From positions 1 through 19,402 of the forward strand of contig JBOHPP010000239.1 in assembly GCA_050731755.1 (NCBI GenBank): 19,402 nt of DNA. The letters are read 5' to 3'. The translations under genes were made by a program, and so were the position numbers. Below the pieces are notes generated by a model. The model saw only the letters and a list, made by a program, of their open reading frames with translations, was not told the DNA's origin and made no database searches. The DNA is from JBOHPP01 sp050731755 (lineage in GTDB: Bacteria > Methylomirabilota > Methylomirabilia > Rokubacteriales > CSP1-6). This document shows, piece by piece, positions 7,516 through 14,022 of this stretch (position 1 is the first letter of the stretch; each line of letters starts with the position of its first letter).

Positions 7516-8340
7516 TCAGCCGATGAACAGGCCTCCGTTGGGGGAGAGCCACTGGCCGGTGAAGAAGGCAGCATCGTCGGAGGCGAGGAACAGCGCGGTG
7601 GCCGCGATCTCGCGCGGCTCGCCCCACCGGCCCAGCGGCGCCTGCCGGGCGATGAGCGTCCGGCGGGGCGCGCCGACGTGTGCCGTCATCGGCGTATCGA
7701 TGAACCCGGGGCAGATGGCGTTGACCCTGATGTTGCGCGAACCGACCTCGCGGGCGACGGCCCGCGTGAACGCCAGGATCCCACCTTTCGCCGCGCTGTA
7801 GTGCGGCGCCACCTCGAGCCCGGTGAGCCCGGCCACGCTCGACATGTTGATGATGACACCGGCGTTCTGGCGGCTCATGAGACGGAGCGCCTCCCGCGAG
7901 CAGAAGAAAGTGCCGTCGAGGTGGACCGCCAGCATCCGGCGCCAGGTTTCGTCGCTCATCGCCTGGGTGACGTCCCAGTGGGTGGTGATGCCCTCGGGGC
8001 TCAGCAGCTCGCCTAGCCGGGCCTCTGACTTCCGCAGGCGTCCCTCGACGTCCTCGCCGGGCGCACGGGCGATGCCGGCGTTGTTGACGAGCACGTCGAG
8101 CCGGCCCCAAGCCCGCTCGATCTCGGCGAACATCGCCCGGACCTGGGCGCTGTCGGCGACGTCGGCCCGGACGGCGCGGCCCTGGCCTGGCTTCATCGCC
8201 CCCACCGTTTGCTCGGCGGCCGCCAGGTCCACGTCGTTGGCAACGACCCGCGCTCCCTCCTCGGCGAAGAGCAGTGCGATGGCTCGGCCGATCCCGGAGC
8301 CGGCGCCGGTAACCAGGGCGATGCGGTCCTGGAGCTTCAT
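7516..8340 (-). CDS. Short-chain dehydrogenase/reductase (SDR, classical type)
   Basis: NAD(P)-dependent oxidoreductase with a Rossmann fold; the substrate cannot be read from the sequence. The 274-aa protein has the cofactor motif TGAGSGIG at 11-18, NNAG at 86-89, and catalytic Ser168, Tyr181 and Lys185 (YSAAK). Asp36 at the end of beta-2 suggests a preference for NAD(H). Two oddities occur. The conserved Asn of the catalytic tetrad is His140 (VHLDGTF instead of VNLxGTF). An extra segment of roughly 25 residues (about 97-126) sits between NNAG and the helix before it. The ATG is 15 nt after the stop of the csaA remnant, with no clear ribosome-binding site. It interrupts an otherwise housekeeping gene order and may have arrived together with the csaA fragment. 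Confidence 0.9.
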   Translation of the reverse strand: MKLQDRIALVTGAGSGIGRAIALLFAEEGARVVANDVDLAAAEQTVGAMKPGQGRAVRADVADSAQVRAMFAEIERAWGRLDVLVNNAGIARAPGEDVEGRLRKSEARLGELLSPEGITTHWDVTQAMSDETWRRMLAVHLDGTFFCSREALRLMSRQNAGVIINMSSVAGLTGLEVAPHYSAAKGGILAFTRAVAREVGSRNIRVNAICPGFIDTPMTAHVGAPRRTLIARQAPLGRWGEPREIAATALFLASDDAAFFTGQWLSPNGGLFIG

Positions 8341-8355
8341 GGGAGCGCCGTGACT

Positions 8356-8469
8356 TTACCCGATCCTGGAGCCGGGCGCGACCGGACGGTCGGGCTCGAG
8401 GAGGATGACCTCCCCGCTCTCGTCGTCCGCTCCCAGCACCAGCACCTCGGACACGAAGCGAGTCCGCCG
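8356..8469 (-). pseudogene. csaA: C-terminal remnant of a CsaA-type tRNA-binding chaperone gene
   Basis: Thirty-seven codons before a TAA encode a peptide that starts RRTRFVSEVLVLGADD and ends EPDRPVAPGSRIG. From memory, the B. subtilis CsaA C-terminus has the same pattern: RR, then FKSEVLVLG, a short variable turn, VVLLQPDQPVPNGTKIG. It covers about the last third of the roughly 110-aa family. The conserved upstream residues (NFPP before RR) are missing and are replaced by sequence of the interspersed repeat. There is no sensible start codon. The frame is the same as spoIID and is open from the spoIID TAG onward. CsaA resembles the C-terminal tRNA-binding domain of MetG, which is the alternative source, but the SEVLVLG form favours CsaA. 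Confidence 0.7.
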
Positions 8470-8475
8470 CGTCGC

Positions 8476-8506
8476 GTGGGTGGCCTGCTTTAGGCACGCT
8501 GGGTTT
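8476..8506. repeat. Partial diverged copy of the 65-bp interspersed element
   Basis: GTGGGTGGCCTG at 8476-8487 and CGCTGGG at 8497-8503 match the secD-secF repeat with exactly the same 21-nt offset. The intervening 9 bases are diverged. It lies between the spoIID stop and the csaA remnant, at or next to the point where csaA homology ends. Confidence 0.65.
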
Positions 8507-8511
8507 GTTGG

Positions 8512-9618
8512 CTAGCGTCCGTCCAGGACGCCGAGGACGGCGCCCGGATAATAGAAGTCCAGGATCTGCTGGGCCGTGTAGCCCTGTTCGGCCATGCCCT
8601 TGGCCCCCCACTGACAGAGCCCCACCCCGTGGCCGTAGCCGCGGCCGGAGAAGCGCACGGCCTTGCTGTCCTGAGCCACCGCGAACCACGTGCTCTTGAG
8701 AGAGTCGTAGCCGACGATGCGACGGAAGTCGTTGCCTCTGACCCGCGCGGCTCCCCGGGTGCCCCGCACCGTGATGGCGACCGCCCGCATCGACGCGGTG
8801 CGCTCGGTCACCTCCACCGACGTCACGGTGCCGAGGTCGACGCCCTGGCGGCGCAGCAGCTGGCTCAGATCGTCGAGGCGGAGCTCGAGGCTCCAGTAGA
8901 AGTGAGGGGAGCCGGCCGAGAACGGACACACGATCGGCTTGAGCGCCGGCATGTTGCGGGCGGAAAACACCAAACGGGGGTCCTCCGTCAGGCCGCCACT
9001 CTCGGTGTGGTAGAACGCGGGAAAGAGCTCTCCCTGCCAGCGCAGCACCTGGCCTGCCGTCTCCTGGACGGCGGCCCACACCGGCGAGGTGGACGGGACG
9101 CGGCCGGCGTACTGCTGATGCGCGGTCGAGGCCACGACGTGATAGGGGCGGCCGGCGCCGATGATTCGGTGGTAGGCCCCGTAGGTGCGGGCGACGATCG
9201 CCTGGGCCCTGAGGGCCTCGGCCGGCCAGCGCTCACCGGCCTCGGCGCGGACCACGCCGACGACGTACTCCTCGAGCGGCAGCTCGTTGACGATCGCGAT
9301 GCCACCGCCGCTTCCCACCAGGTCCAGGACCGGCGCGTACTCGCGTCCATTGACCCGCATGGGATGCAGGCTGCGGAGCTGGAACACCGACGCCCGCCGC
9401 CCTTCGACCTCGATGCCCGGACCCGTCCACGCCGCGCGGACGATGTCGGCGCGCCAGATGGACGCCGCGGCCTCCGGCAGGGGCCGCACCTCGATGTCCG
9501 TGCCCTGGACCTCGGCCGCGCGCAGGGACTCGGCCAGCGCCACCCGGATCGTGCCGGACGCCGAGACGGGCGTCGCCCAGATCGCCAGCAGCGCGAGCGC
9601 GCCGAGGAGGGCGCTCAC
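8512..9618 (-). CDS. SpoIID/LytB-domain secreted peptidoglycan lytic protein
   Basis: Exported protein of the SpoIID family, whose characterised members are lytic transglycosylases that cut glycan strands of denuded peptidoglycan. The 368-aa product has a signal peptide with probable cleavage after Ala20 (PVSA). The core includes LEEYVVGVVRAEAGERWPAE with the candidate catalytic Glu126, then LRAQAIVARTYG, the HTESGG motif at 204-209, Cys231, and the C-terminal signature GHGVGLCQWGAKGMA from 329. The GTG start overlaps the stop of the DUF2905 gene (GTGA). No sporulation genes are nearby; homologues in non-sporulating bacteria are common and usually act in cell-wall remodelling. The TAG stop follows a natural-looking family end (YYPGAVLGVLDGR). 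Confidence 0.92.
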   Translation of the reverse strand: MSALLGALALLAIWATPVSASGTIRVALAESLRAAEVQGTDIEVRPLPEAAASIWRADIVRAAWTGPGIEVEGRRASVFQLRSLHPMRVNGREYAPVLDLVGSGGGIAIVNELPLEEYVVGVVRAEAGERWPAEALRAQAIVARTYGAYHRIIGAGRPYHVVASTAHQQYAGRVPSTSPVWAAVQETAGQVLRWQGELFPAFYHTESGGLTEDPRLVFSARNMPALKPIVCPFSAGSPHFYWSLELRLDDLSQLLRRQGVDLGTVTSVEVTERTASMRAVAITVRGTRGAARVRGNDFRRIVGYDSLKSTWFAVAQDSKAVRFSGRGYGHGVGLCQWGAKGMAEQGYTAQQILDFYYPGAVLGVLDGR

Positions 9619-9830
9619 CGGCGCCCGAGCAGCCAGAATACGACGGTGAGGACGACGCTCAGCAGGAGGCTGGTCGCCAGCGGGAAGTAGAACGTCCAGT
9701 TCCCGCGCTCGATATAGATGTCGCCGGGCAGGCGGCCGATCCAGGGCACGCGCCCGGCGAACACGAGGACGGCGCCCGCGGCGGCGATCACGAGCCCGAA
9801 GACCAAGAGGAACTTGCCGATATCTGTCAC
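9615..9830 (-). CDS. DUF2905-type small membrane protein
   Basis: A 71-aa protein of unknown function with two membrane helices, about 5-26 and 46-67, joined by a short loop containing the family signature GRLPGDIYIERGNWTFYFPL. It starts at a GTG overlapping the ruvB stop (GTGA), and its own stop overlaps the spoIID GTG. This gene is often found just downstream of ruvB in GC-rich bacteria, and the tight overlap on both sides supports it being real despite its size. Confidence 0.9.
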   Translation of the reverse strand: MTDIGKFLLVFGLVIAAAGAVLVFAGRVPWIGRLPGDIYIERGNWTFYFPLATSLLLSVVLTVVFWLLGRR

Positions 9831-10855
9831 TCGAAAAGTCCGCCCTGCCCGGAGGGCGCCGCGGGGGGCTGCTTGCCCAGATGCAGGTAGGCCTCGCGGC
9901 TCACCCGGCGGCCGGTCGGGGTGCGCACCACGAAGCCGATCTTGAGCAGATACGGCTCCACGAGCTCAGTGAGCGACTCGGCTTCGTCGTTGATCGTCGC
10001 GGCCAGAGCGTCGATGCCCACGGGACCACCGCCGTAGTGCTCGACGATCGCAGCCAGGAAGCGGCGGTCGAGGCGGTCGAGCCCCCGCACGTCGACACCT
10101 TCCTTGTCGAGCGCGTCACGGGCGATGGCGTCAGTGATCAGCCCGTCGCCGGCCACCTGCGCGTAGTCGCGCACCCGGCGGAGCAGGCGGTTCACGATCC
10201 GGGGCGTGCCCCGGGCGCGGCGGGCGATCTCGCCGGCGCCGCCGGGATCCATCCGGGCCCCCAGGATGGAGGCCGAGCGCGTCACGATGCGGGTCAGCTC
10301 CGGCTCCGAGTAGAAGTCCAGGTGGTGAAAGATCCCGAAGCGCTCGCGGAGCGGCGCCGAGAGCATCCCCGGCCGCGTCGTCGCCGCCACCAAGGTGAAC
10401 GGTCGTAAGGAGTACTTGAGGGTGCGCGCGTGCATCCCGCGATCGATGACGAAGTTGACGGCGAAGTCCTCCATCGCCGGGTAGAGCAGCTCCTCCACCA
10501 CGCGTGGCAACCGATGGACCTCGTCGATGAAGAGCACGTCGTACTCGGCGAGGTTGGTGAGGATGCCCATGAGGTCGGCGCCCCGCTCGATGGCCGGCCC
10601 CGAGGTCGTGACCAGATTGGTGCCCATCTCGTTGGCGATGACGCCGGCCAGCGTCGTCTTGCCCAGCCCGGGGGGGCCGTAGAGCAGCACGTGGTCCATG
10701 CACTCGCGCCGCTGCCGGGCCGCCTCCACCGATACCCGGAGGCTGGCCAGCGCCTGCTCCTGACCCACGTACTCGTCGAAGGAGCGCGGGCGGAGCTGGC
10801 GCTCGAACTGGGCGTCCTCGGCCGTCGCCGTCCGGGAGAGCATCGGTTCGCTCAC
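9827..10855 (-). CDS. ruvB: Holliday junction branch-migration ATPase RuvB
   Basis: Hexameric AAA+ motor that drives branch migration with RuvA. Counting from GTG 10855, the 342-aa protein has Walker A GPPGLGKT at 60-67, Walker B VLFIDEVHR at 107-115, sensor-1 region VAATTRPG, and ARRARGTPRIVNRLLRR with the sensor-2 arginines. A C-terminal winged helix (GGPVGIDALAATI onward) completes it. The GTG overlaps the ruvA stop as GTGA, matching the other junctions here; an in-frame ATG at 10843 would give 338 aa and cannot be excluded. The longer frame from 10993 runs through ruvA and is not the start. The stop overlaps the DUF2905 gene. Confidence 0.97.
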   Translation of the reverse strand: MSEPMLSRTATAEDAQFERQLRPRSFDEYVGQEQALASLRVSVEAARQRRECMDHVLLYGPPGLGKTTLAGVIANEMGTNLVTTSGPAIERGADLMGILTNLAEYDVLFIDEVHRLPRVVEELLYPAMEDFAVNFVIDRGMHARTLKYSLRPFTLVAATTRPGMLSAPLRERFGIFHHLDFYSEPELTRIVTRSASILGARMDPGGAGEIARRARGTPRIVNRLLRRVRDYAQVAGDGLITDAIARDALDKEGVDVRGLDRLDRRFLAAIVEHYGGGPVGIDALAATINDEAESLTELVEPYLLKIGFVVRTPTGRRVSREAYLHLGKQPPAAPSGQGGLFE

Positions 10856-11505
10856 GGGGTCTTGGCCCCCCGATAGATCTCGTCGAACAGCTCCTCGGCC
10901 GTCGCGATCTCGGGCCGGCGCTTGAGCGCTTCGCTGATGAGATGGGAGGCCTCGCTCGGCCGGTGGCCCAGCTGTTTGACCAGCACCTCCCACACGAGCT
11001 CGCGCAGGCCGTCACCGTCGGGTGGCGGCACCGCCCGCGACGGGACCGGTTCGGCCGCCGCCTCCTGGAGGAGAGCGAACTTGGCCACCTTGCCGTGGAG
11101 CTGAGCGACGATGTTCTTGGCCTTCTGGGGGCCGATGCCGGGCAACGAACGCAGGTACTTCTCGTCTTGACGTGCGATGGCGGCGGCGATCTGGCCGACT
11201 GGGGCCGCCAGCGCGCGGGCCGCCACCATCGGGCCCATGTCCTTGACGGTGATGAGCTTCTCGAAGAACTCCTTGTCCAGCTCCGACGTGAAGCCAATGA
11301 GGACGGGCCGGGGCTGGTCACGGGTGGCGTGGTAGTGGGTCACGAGCTTGAGCTCGCCGGCCTTGTCGCCGTCGTCGGCCGTGAGGTCCTGCACCTCCTG
11401 GAGCACGATGGGCGGCAGCAATACCTCGTAGCCGATGCCTCCCGTCTCCAGCACGATGCGGTCGTCCATCCGGCGCCGGAGGCGGCCGGTCAGCGACGCA
11501 ATCAT
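10852..11505 (-). CDS. ruvA: Holliday junction DNA-binding protein RuvA
   Basis: Tetramer that binds the four-way junction and loads RuvB. The 217-aa protein has the N-terminal OB-type domain (MIASLTGRLRRR...GGIGYEVLLPP) and two helix-hairpin-helix motifs (VKDMGPMVAARAL and LPGIGPQKAKNIVAQL). A Pro/Ala-rich linker follows, then a C-terminal RuvB-binding domain (LVWEVLVKQLGHRPSEASHLI). It is somewhat longer than the E. coli protein (203 aa), mainly in the OB domain and linker. The acidic-pin region is divergent (HATRDQPRP where E. coli has VREDAQ). The ATG overlaps the ruvC stop (ATGA) and the TGA overlaps the ruvB GTG, so ruvCAB are probably translated as one coupled unit. Confidence 0.95.
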   Translation of the reverse strand: MIASLTGRLRRRMDDRIVLETGGIGYEVLLPPIVLQEVQDLTADDGDKAGELKLVTHYHATRDQPRPVLIGFTSELDKEFFEKLITVKDMGPMVAARALAAPVGQIAAAIARQDEKYLRSLPGIGPQKAKNIVAQLHGKVAKFALLQEAAAEPVPSRAVPPPDGDGLRELVWEVLVKQLGHRPSEASHLISEALKRRPEIATAEELFDEIYRGAKTP

Positions 11506-11990
11506 CGGCGCAGGCCCGCGCCGAGCTTGAGCCGGCTCGCGCCGGTGAAGGCCAGGGCCAGCGCGTCGGCGACGTGCGAGGAGGACGGCAGCGCCTCGAG
11601 ACTCAGCAGCCGCTGCACCGCCCGCTGGATCTGTTCCTTGGCCGCCGCACCGTAGCCGGTGACGGCGCGCTTGATCTCCGCCGGCGCCAGGGTGAGCACG
11701 GCCACGTCGCGCTGGCCGGCGGCCAGGCACACCACGCCCCGAGCGTGGGCCATGAGGAGCGCCGTGCGCGGGAAGCGGTACTCCGCGTAGAGGTCTTCGA
11801 GGACCAGCGCCGCCGGCGCGTGCTTGTCAATCAGTGTCGCGATGCCCTCGTAGATCTGGCGGAGGCGCTCCGCGAGGAGCAGACCGGACCGCGTCTCCAC
11901 AACACCGGTGTCGAGCGCGGCGAAGCCGGCCGGCGTGACCTCGATCACTGCGTATCCGGTGGCCACCAGCCCGGGATCGATGCCAAGCAC
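11502..11990 (-). CDS. ruvC: Holliday junction resolvase RuvC
   Basis: Endonuclease that nicks RuvAB-bound Holliday junctions symmetrically. With the GTG at 11990 the protein is 162 aa. The acidic active site is visible as Asp5 (LGIDPG), Glu65 (VLEDLYAE) and Asp142 (VADALALA). The fourth position is His139 in place of the E. coli Asp138; Thermus thermophilus RuvC is known to use His there. The start is uncertain: upstream in frame there is no ATG, GTG or TTG as far back as the yebC stop, so the GTG that encodes the first residue before LGIDPG, or a CTG at 12005 giving 167 aa, must be used. Neither has a Shine-Dalgarno. It follows yebC by 31 nt. Confidence 0.93.
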   Translation of the reverse strand: MLGIDPGLVATGYAVIEVTPAGFAALDTGVVETRSGLLLAERLRQIYEGIATLIDKHAPAALVLEDLYAEYRFPRTALLMAHARGVVCLAAGQRDVAVLTLAPAEIKRAVTGYGAAAKEQIQRAVQRLLSLEALPSSSHVADALALAFTGASRLKLGAGLRR

Positions 11991-12021
11991 GCGAGCGCCG
12001 GCCAGCCCGGCGACCGCCGGC

Positions 12022-12774
12022 TCAGGCGGCCGAGATGGCCTCGATGACCTCGTCCGGAATGTCGTAGTTCGCGTAGACCGCCTGGACGTCGTCCAGCTCC
12101 TCGAGCGCCTCGATGAGGCGCAGGACCGCGGGAGCATCCTTGCCCTCGACCCGCACGGTCGACTGCGGCACGAACGTCACCTCCGCCTGGAGCACCGGCA
12201 CGCGATGGCTTTCCAGCGCGGCGCGGACGGCGTCCATTTCACCAGGGGTGGTGGTGATCTCGAAAACTTTTTCGACCCGCTTCATGTCGGTGGCGCCGGC
12301 GTCCAGGGCCAAGCCCAGCAGGTCGTCCTCGGAGATCCGCTCGGCGTCGACCTGGATCACGCCCTTGCGCTCGAACATCCAGGCCACGGCGCCGGCCGAG
12401 CCCAGGTTCCCGCCATACTTGTCGAAGACGTGTCGAATCTCCGGCGCCGTCCGGTTGCGGTTGTCGGTGAGGACGCGAACCATCACCGCCACGCCGCCCG
12501 GCGCGTACCCCTCGTAGGTCATCTCCTCGTACGACTCGCCCGGCAGCTCCCCCGTGCCCTTCTGGATCGCCCGCTTGATGTTGTCCTGGGGCATGTTGGC
12601 CTCTTTGGCCGTTTCCATGGCGGCCTTGAGGCGCATGTTGCCTTTGGGGTCGCCGCCGCCGCTCCGGGCGGCCACCGTGATCTCGCGCAGGATCTTGGAG
12701 AACAGCTTCCCGCGCTGAACGTCCGTCTTGCCTTTCTTCCGCTTGATCTGCGCCCACCGAGAGTGTCCTGACAT
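12022..12774 (-). CDS. yebC: YebC/TACO1-family translation or regulatory protein
   Basis: A 250-aa member of the YebC/PmpR/TACO1 family. Members have been described as DNA-binding regulators and, more recently, as factors that help ribosomes through difficult sequences such as polyproline. The characteristic N-terminus SGHSRWAQIKRKKGKTD, the block GGDPKGNMRLKAAMETAK, and YEGYAPGGVAVMV are all present, and the acidic C-terminal domain is complete. I chose ATG 12774 (MSGHSRW) because it is the invariant family start; the longer frame from 12810 adds 12 residues within the upstream gene. AGGA sits just in front of the ATG. It begins 4 nt after the thioesterase stop. yebC next to ruvCAB is a very common arrangement. 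Confidence 0.96.
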   Translation of the reverse strand: MSGHSRWAQIKRKKGKTDVQRGKLFSKILREITVAARSGGGDPKGNMRLKAAMETAKEANMPQDNIKRAIQKGTGELPGESYEEMTYEGYAPGGVAVMVRVLTDNRNRTAPEIRHVFDKYGGNLGSAGAVAWMFERKGVIQVDAERISEDDLLGLALDAGATDMKRVEKVFEITTTPGEMDAVRAALESHRVPVLQAEVTFVPQSTVRVEGKDAPAVLRLIEALEELDDVQAVYANYDIPDEVIEAISAA

Positions 12775-12778
12775 GGTC

Positions 12779-13867
12779 CTACTCTCTCTCCGCCAGGCGT
12801 TCGTTGGCAATGGCGGCCTTGAGCCGCTTCACCCGCTCCAGGCGCTGCTCCCGCCGGACCAGGGCCGCGTCCCACCGCCGCCGTTCTTCCGGAGTTTCCG
12901 GCGTGAAGGGGGGGCACGGACGTGGACGAAGATCGGGACCGAGGTGCACGAACGTGAGGAAGGCCGTGCAGGCGTGCCGGACTTCACCTGCCCACGGCTT
13001 CTCGGCCAGGACCTCCACGCCGACCTCCAAAGAGGACGTGCCCACGTGGTTCAGCCCCGCCGTGAAGGTCACCACCTCGTGGGTGTAGATCGGCGAGTGG
13101 AAGTCCATCGCGTCCAGGCACGCGGTCATCACCAGCCCCCGACAGTACCGCATGCAGAGGATGCCGCCCGCCTCGTCCAGGGCCATCAGCAGCTTGCCGG
13201 CGAACATCATGTTGCCAAAGAGCGCGTCCTCGGGGAGGACCGGCCGGACCGACTCCGACCGCCAGCGGATGGTTGTTGGAGCGGGGGCTGTTGTAACGGG
13301 GGCTGTTGTAGCGGGTGCCGCGTGCTCGGCTTGGGCCGTGGGTGGGCTGTTCGAGGTGCGGGGTAGCTCCGTCTCGCCCGACCTCCCGCGCGCGACCGGC
13401 TCTCGCCGGGCGAAGCGGGCTAGTCGCTGGTCGCGCCGGTGCCGGGCCGCCGCGACCAGCGCGGCCTCCGCAGCGTCGGCCGGGGTGATCGACTCGGCCA
13501 TCCGGCGGGGCCTGGCGTCCTCGTCCACGCTGACGAAGACGAGGTGCGAGTTGAGCGTGATACTGCGCCGGCCGGTCGCCACGTTCTCGGCCCAGACCCG
13601 GACGCCGACCTCGAGCGAGCTGCGTCCCACGTACTCCACCTGCGCGCGTAGGATCGCGATCTCCCCTACCCGGACCGGATGCAGGAAGTCGATGTCGTCC
13701 ATGGCGCCCAGGACGACCTGGCCCCGCGCCACCCGGGCCGCCGCCAGTGTGCCGGCGTGGGTGATCCACTCCATCATCCGGCCGCCGTGGATCTGCCCAG
13801 GCGCGCCGGCGTGCTCGGGAAACACCCACTGGACCTTCTCGACGGTGGTCTCGGCGATCGTCGGCAT
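12779..13867 (-). CDS. Double-hotdog acyl-CoA thioesterase
   Basis: Predicted to hydrolyse acyl-CoA to free acid and CoA in the cytosol (ACOT7/BACH-like layout). The 362-aa protein has two hotdog domains. Domain 1, about 8-125, includes PEHAGAPGQIHGGRMMEW at 17-34 and DDIDFLHPVRVGE. Domain 2, from about 200, includes PEDALFGNMMFAGKLL, then LDEAGGI, and DAMDFHSPIYTHE. Domain 1 lacks the acidic residue of the helix (ITHAG at 35-39 instead of IDEAG) while domain 2 keeps it, and the Asn usual in the PEHAN motif is absent from both. The long Pro/Ala/Thr linker (about 167-195) is encoded by a copy of the interspersed repeat plus a 15-bp tandem repeat. ATG 13867 has AAGGAG 4 nt upstream, preferred over the frame from 13942. 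Confidence 0.88.
   Translation of the reverse strand: MPTIAETTVEKVQWVFPEHAGAPGQIHGGRMMEWITHAGTLAAARVARGQVVLGAMDDIDFLHPVRVGEIAILRAQVEYVGRSSLEVGVRVWAENVATGRRSITLNSHLVFVSVDEDARPRRMAESITPADAAEAALVAAARHRRDQRLARFARREPVARGRSGETELPRTSNSPPTAQAEHAAPATTAPVTTAPAPTTIRWRSESVRPVLPEDALFGNMMFAGKLLMALDEAGGILCMRYCRGLVMTACLDAMDFHSPIYTHEVVTFTAGLNHVGTSSLEVGVEVLAEKPWAGEVRHACTAFLTFVHLGPDLRPRPCPPFTPETPEERRRWDAALVRREQRLERVKRLKAAIANERLAERE
13283..13312. repeat. 15-bp tandem repeat inside the thioesterase linker
   Basis: Two copies of GGGGGCTGTTGTAAC / GGGGGCTGTTGTAGC lie head to tail, with a degenerate third one just before (GGTTGTTGGAGC). The period is a multiple of three, so the frame is kept, and the protein reads APATTAPVTTAPAPTT, a flexible linker. 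Confidence 0.85.
13306..13368. repeat. Diverged in-frame copy of the 65-bp interspersed element
   Basis: Aligned without gaps to the secD-secF unit, this stretch shares TTGTA, CGGGTGCCGCG, GCCGTGGGTGG and CGAGGTGCG in the same order and spacing, with scattered differences. It encodes about residues 167-188 of the thioesterase. Its orientation relative to the host gene is the same as in the secF region. The inverted repeat seen in the secD-secF copies is not preserved here. Confidence 0.75.
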
Positions 13868-13888
13868 GCGGCTCCTTGAAAGACGAGC

Positions 13889-13910
13889 GCCCCCTTGGCA
13901 ACGCGGGGGC
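13889..13910 (-). other. Hairpin in the thioesterase 5' leader
   Basis: GCCCCC at 13889-13894 pairs with GGGGGC at 13905-13910 around a 10-nt loop, about 22 nt before the thioesterase start. If the promoter proposed just upstream is right, this hairpin lies at the very 5' end of the mRNA and could stabilise it. No ligand-binding motif is recognisable. Confidence 0.3.
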
Positions 13911-13916
13911 ACGCCA

Positions 13917-13946
13917 GTTGTAACACGGGCCCTCGCGACCATGCAA
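13917..13946 (-). promoter_or_regulatory. Candidate promoter for the thioesterase-yebC-ruvCAB unit
   Basis: On the minus strand TTGCAT (13941-13946) and TACAAC (13917-13922) are 18 nt apart, with a TG one base before the -10 (an extended -10 form). It lies in the divergent region shared with the Tat-exported binding protein. The -35 match is weak. Confidence 0.3.
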
Positions 13947-13958
13947 TCGCCGGTCGCC

Positions 13959-13988
13959 TTGACGGCGTCGGGACGGGGGGTCTACGAT
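13959..13988 (+). promoter_or_regulatory. Candidate promoter for the Tat-exported binding protein
   Basis: TTGACG (13959-13964, 5/6) and TACGAT (13983-13988, 4/6) have an 18-nt spacer, which puts the start of transcription near 13995, 28 nt before the ATG. It faces away from the thioesterase promoter in the same 155-nt gap. Confidence 0.4.
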
Positions 13989-14011
13989 CCCGCTGCCCCA
14001 CTCGAGCGCTC

Positions 14012-14017
14012 AGGAGG
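14012..14017 (+). promoter_or_regulatory. Shine-Dalgarno AGGAGG that fixes the start at 14023
   Basis: A perfect AGGAGG with a 5-nt spacer precedes ATG 14023. The alternative in-frame GTG at 14017 overlaps this site and is therefore rejected as the start. Confidence 0.8.
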
Positions 14018-14022
14018 TGTCC

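Noticed and set aside
8500..8514. Read-through fusion of SpoIID with the CsaA tail as the intended product
   Set aside because: SpoIID ends naturally at GVLDGR and the 15 codons after the TAG are repeat sequence; there is no sign of a stop-codon recoding signal.
7484..9079. A 531-codon minus-strand frame spanning parts of spoIID, the csaA remnant and the SDR
   Set aside because: It is a shifted frame across several real genes; the product is Arg/Gly/Pro-rich noise.
12775..12810. Extended N-terminus of YebC from ATG 12810
   Set aside because: The extra 12 residues overlap the thioesterase end and precede the invariant MSGHSRW start of the family.
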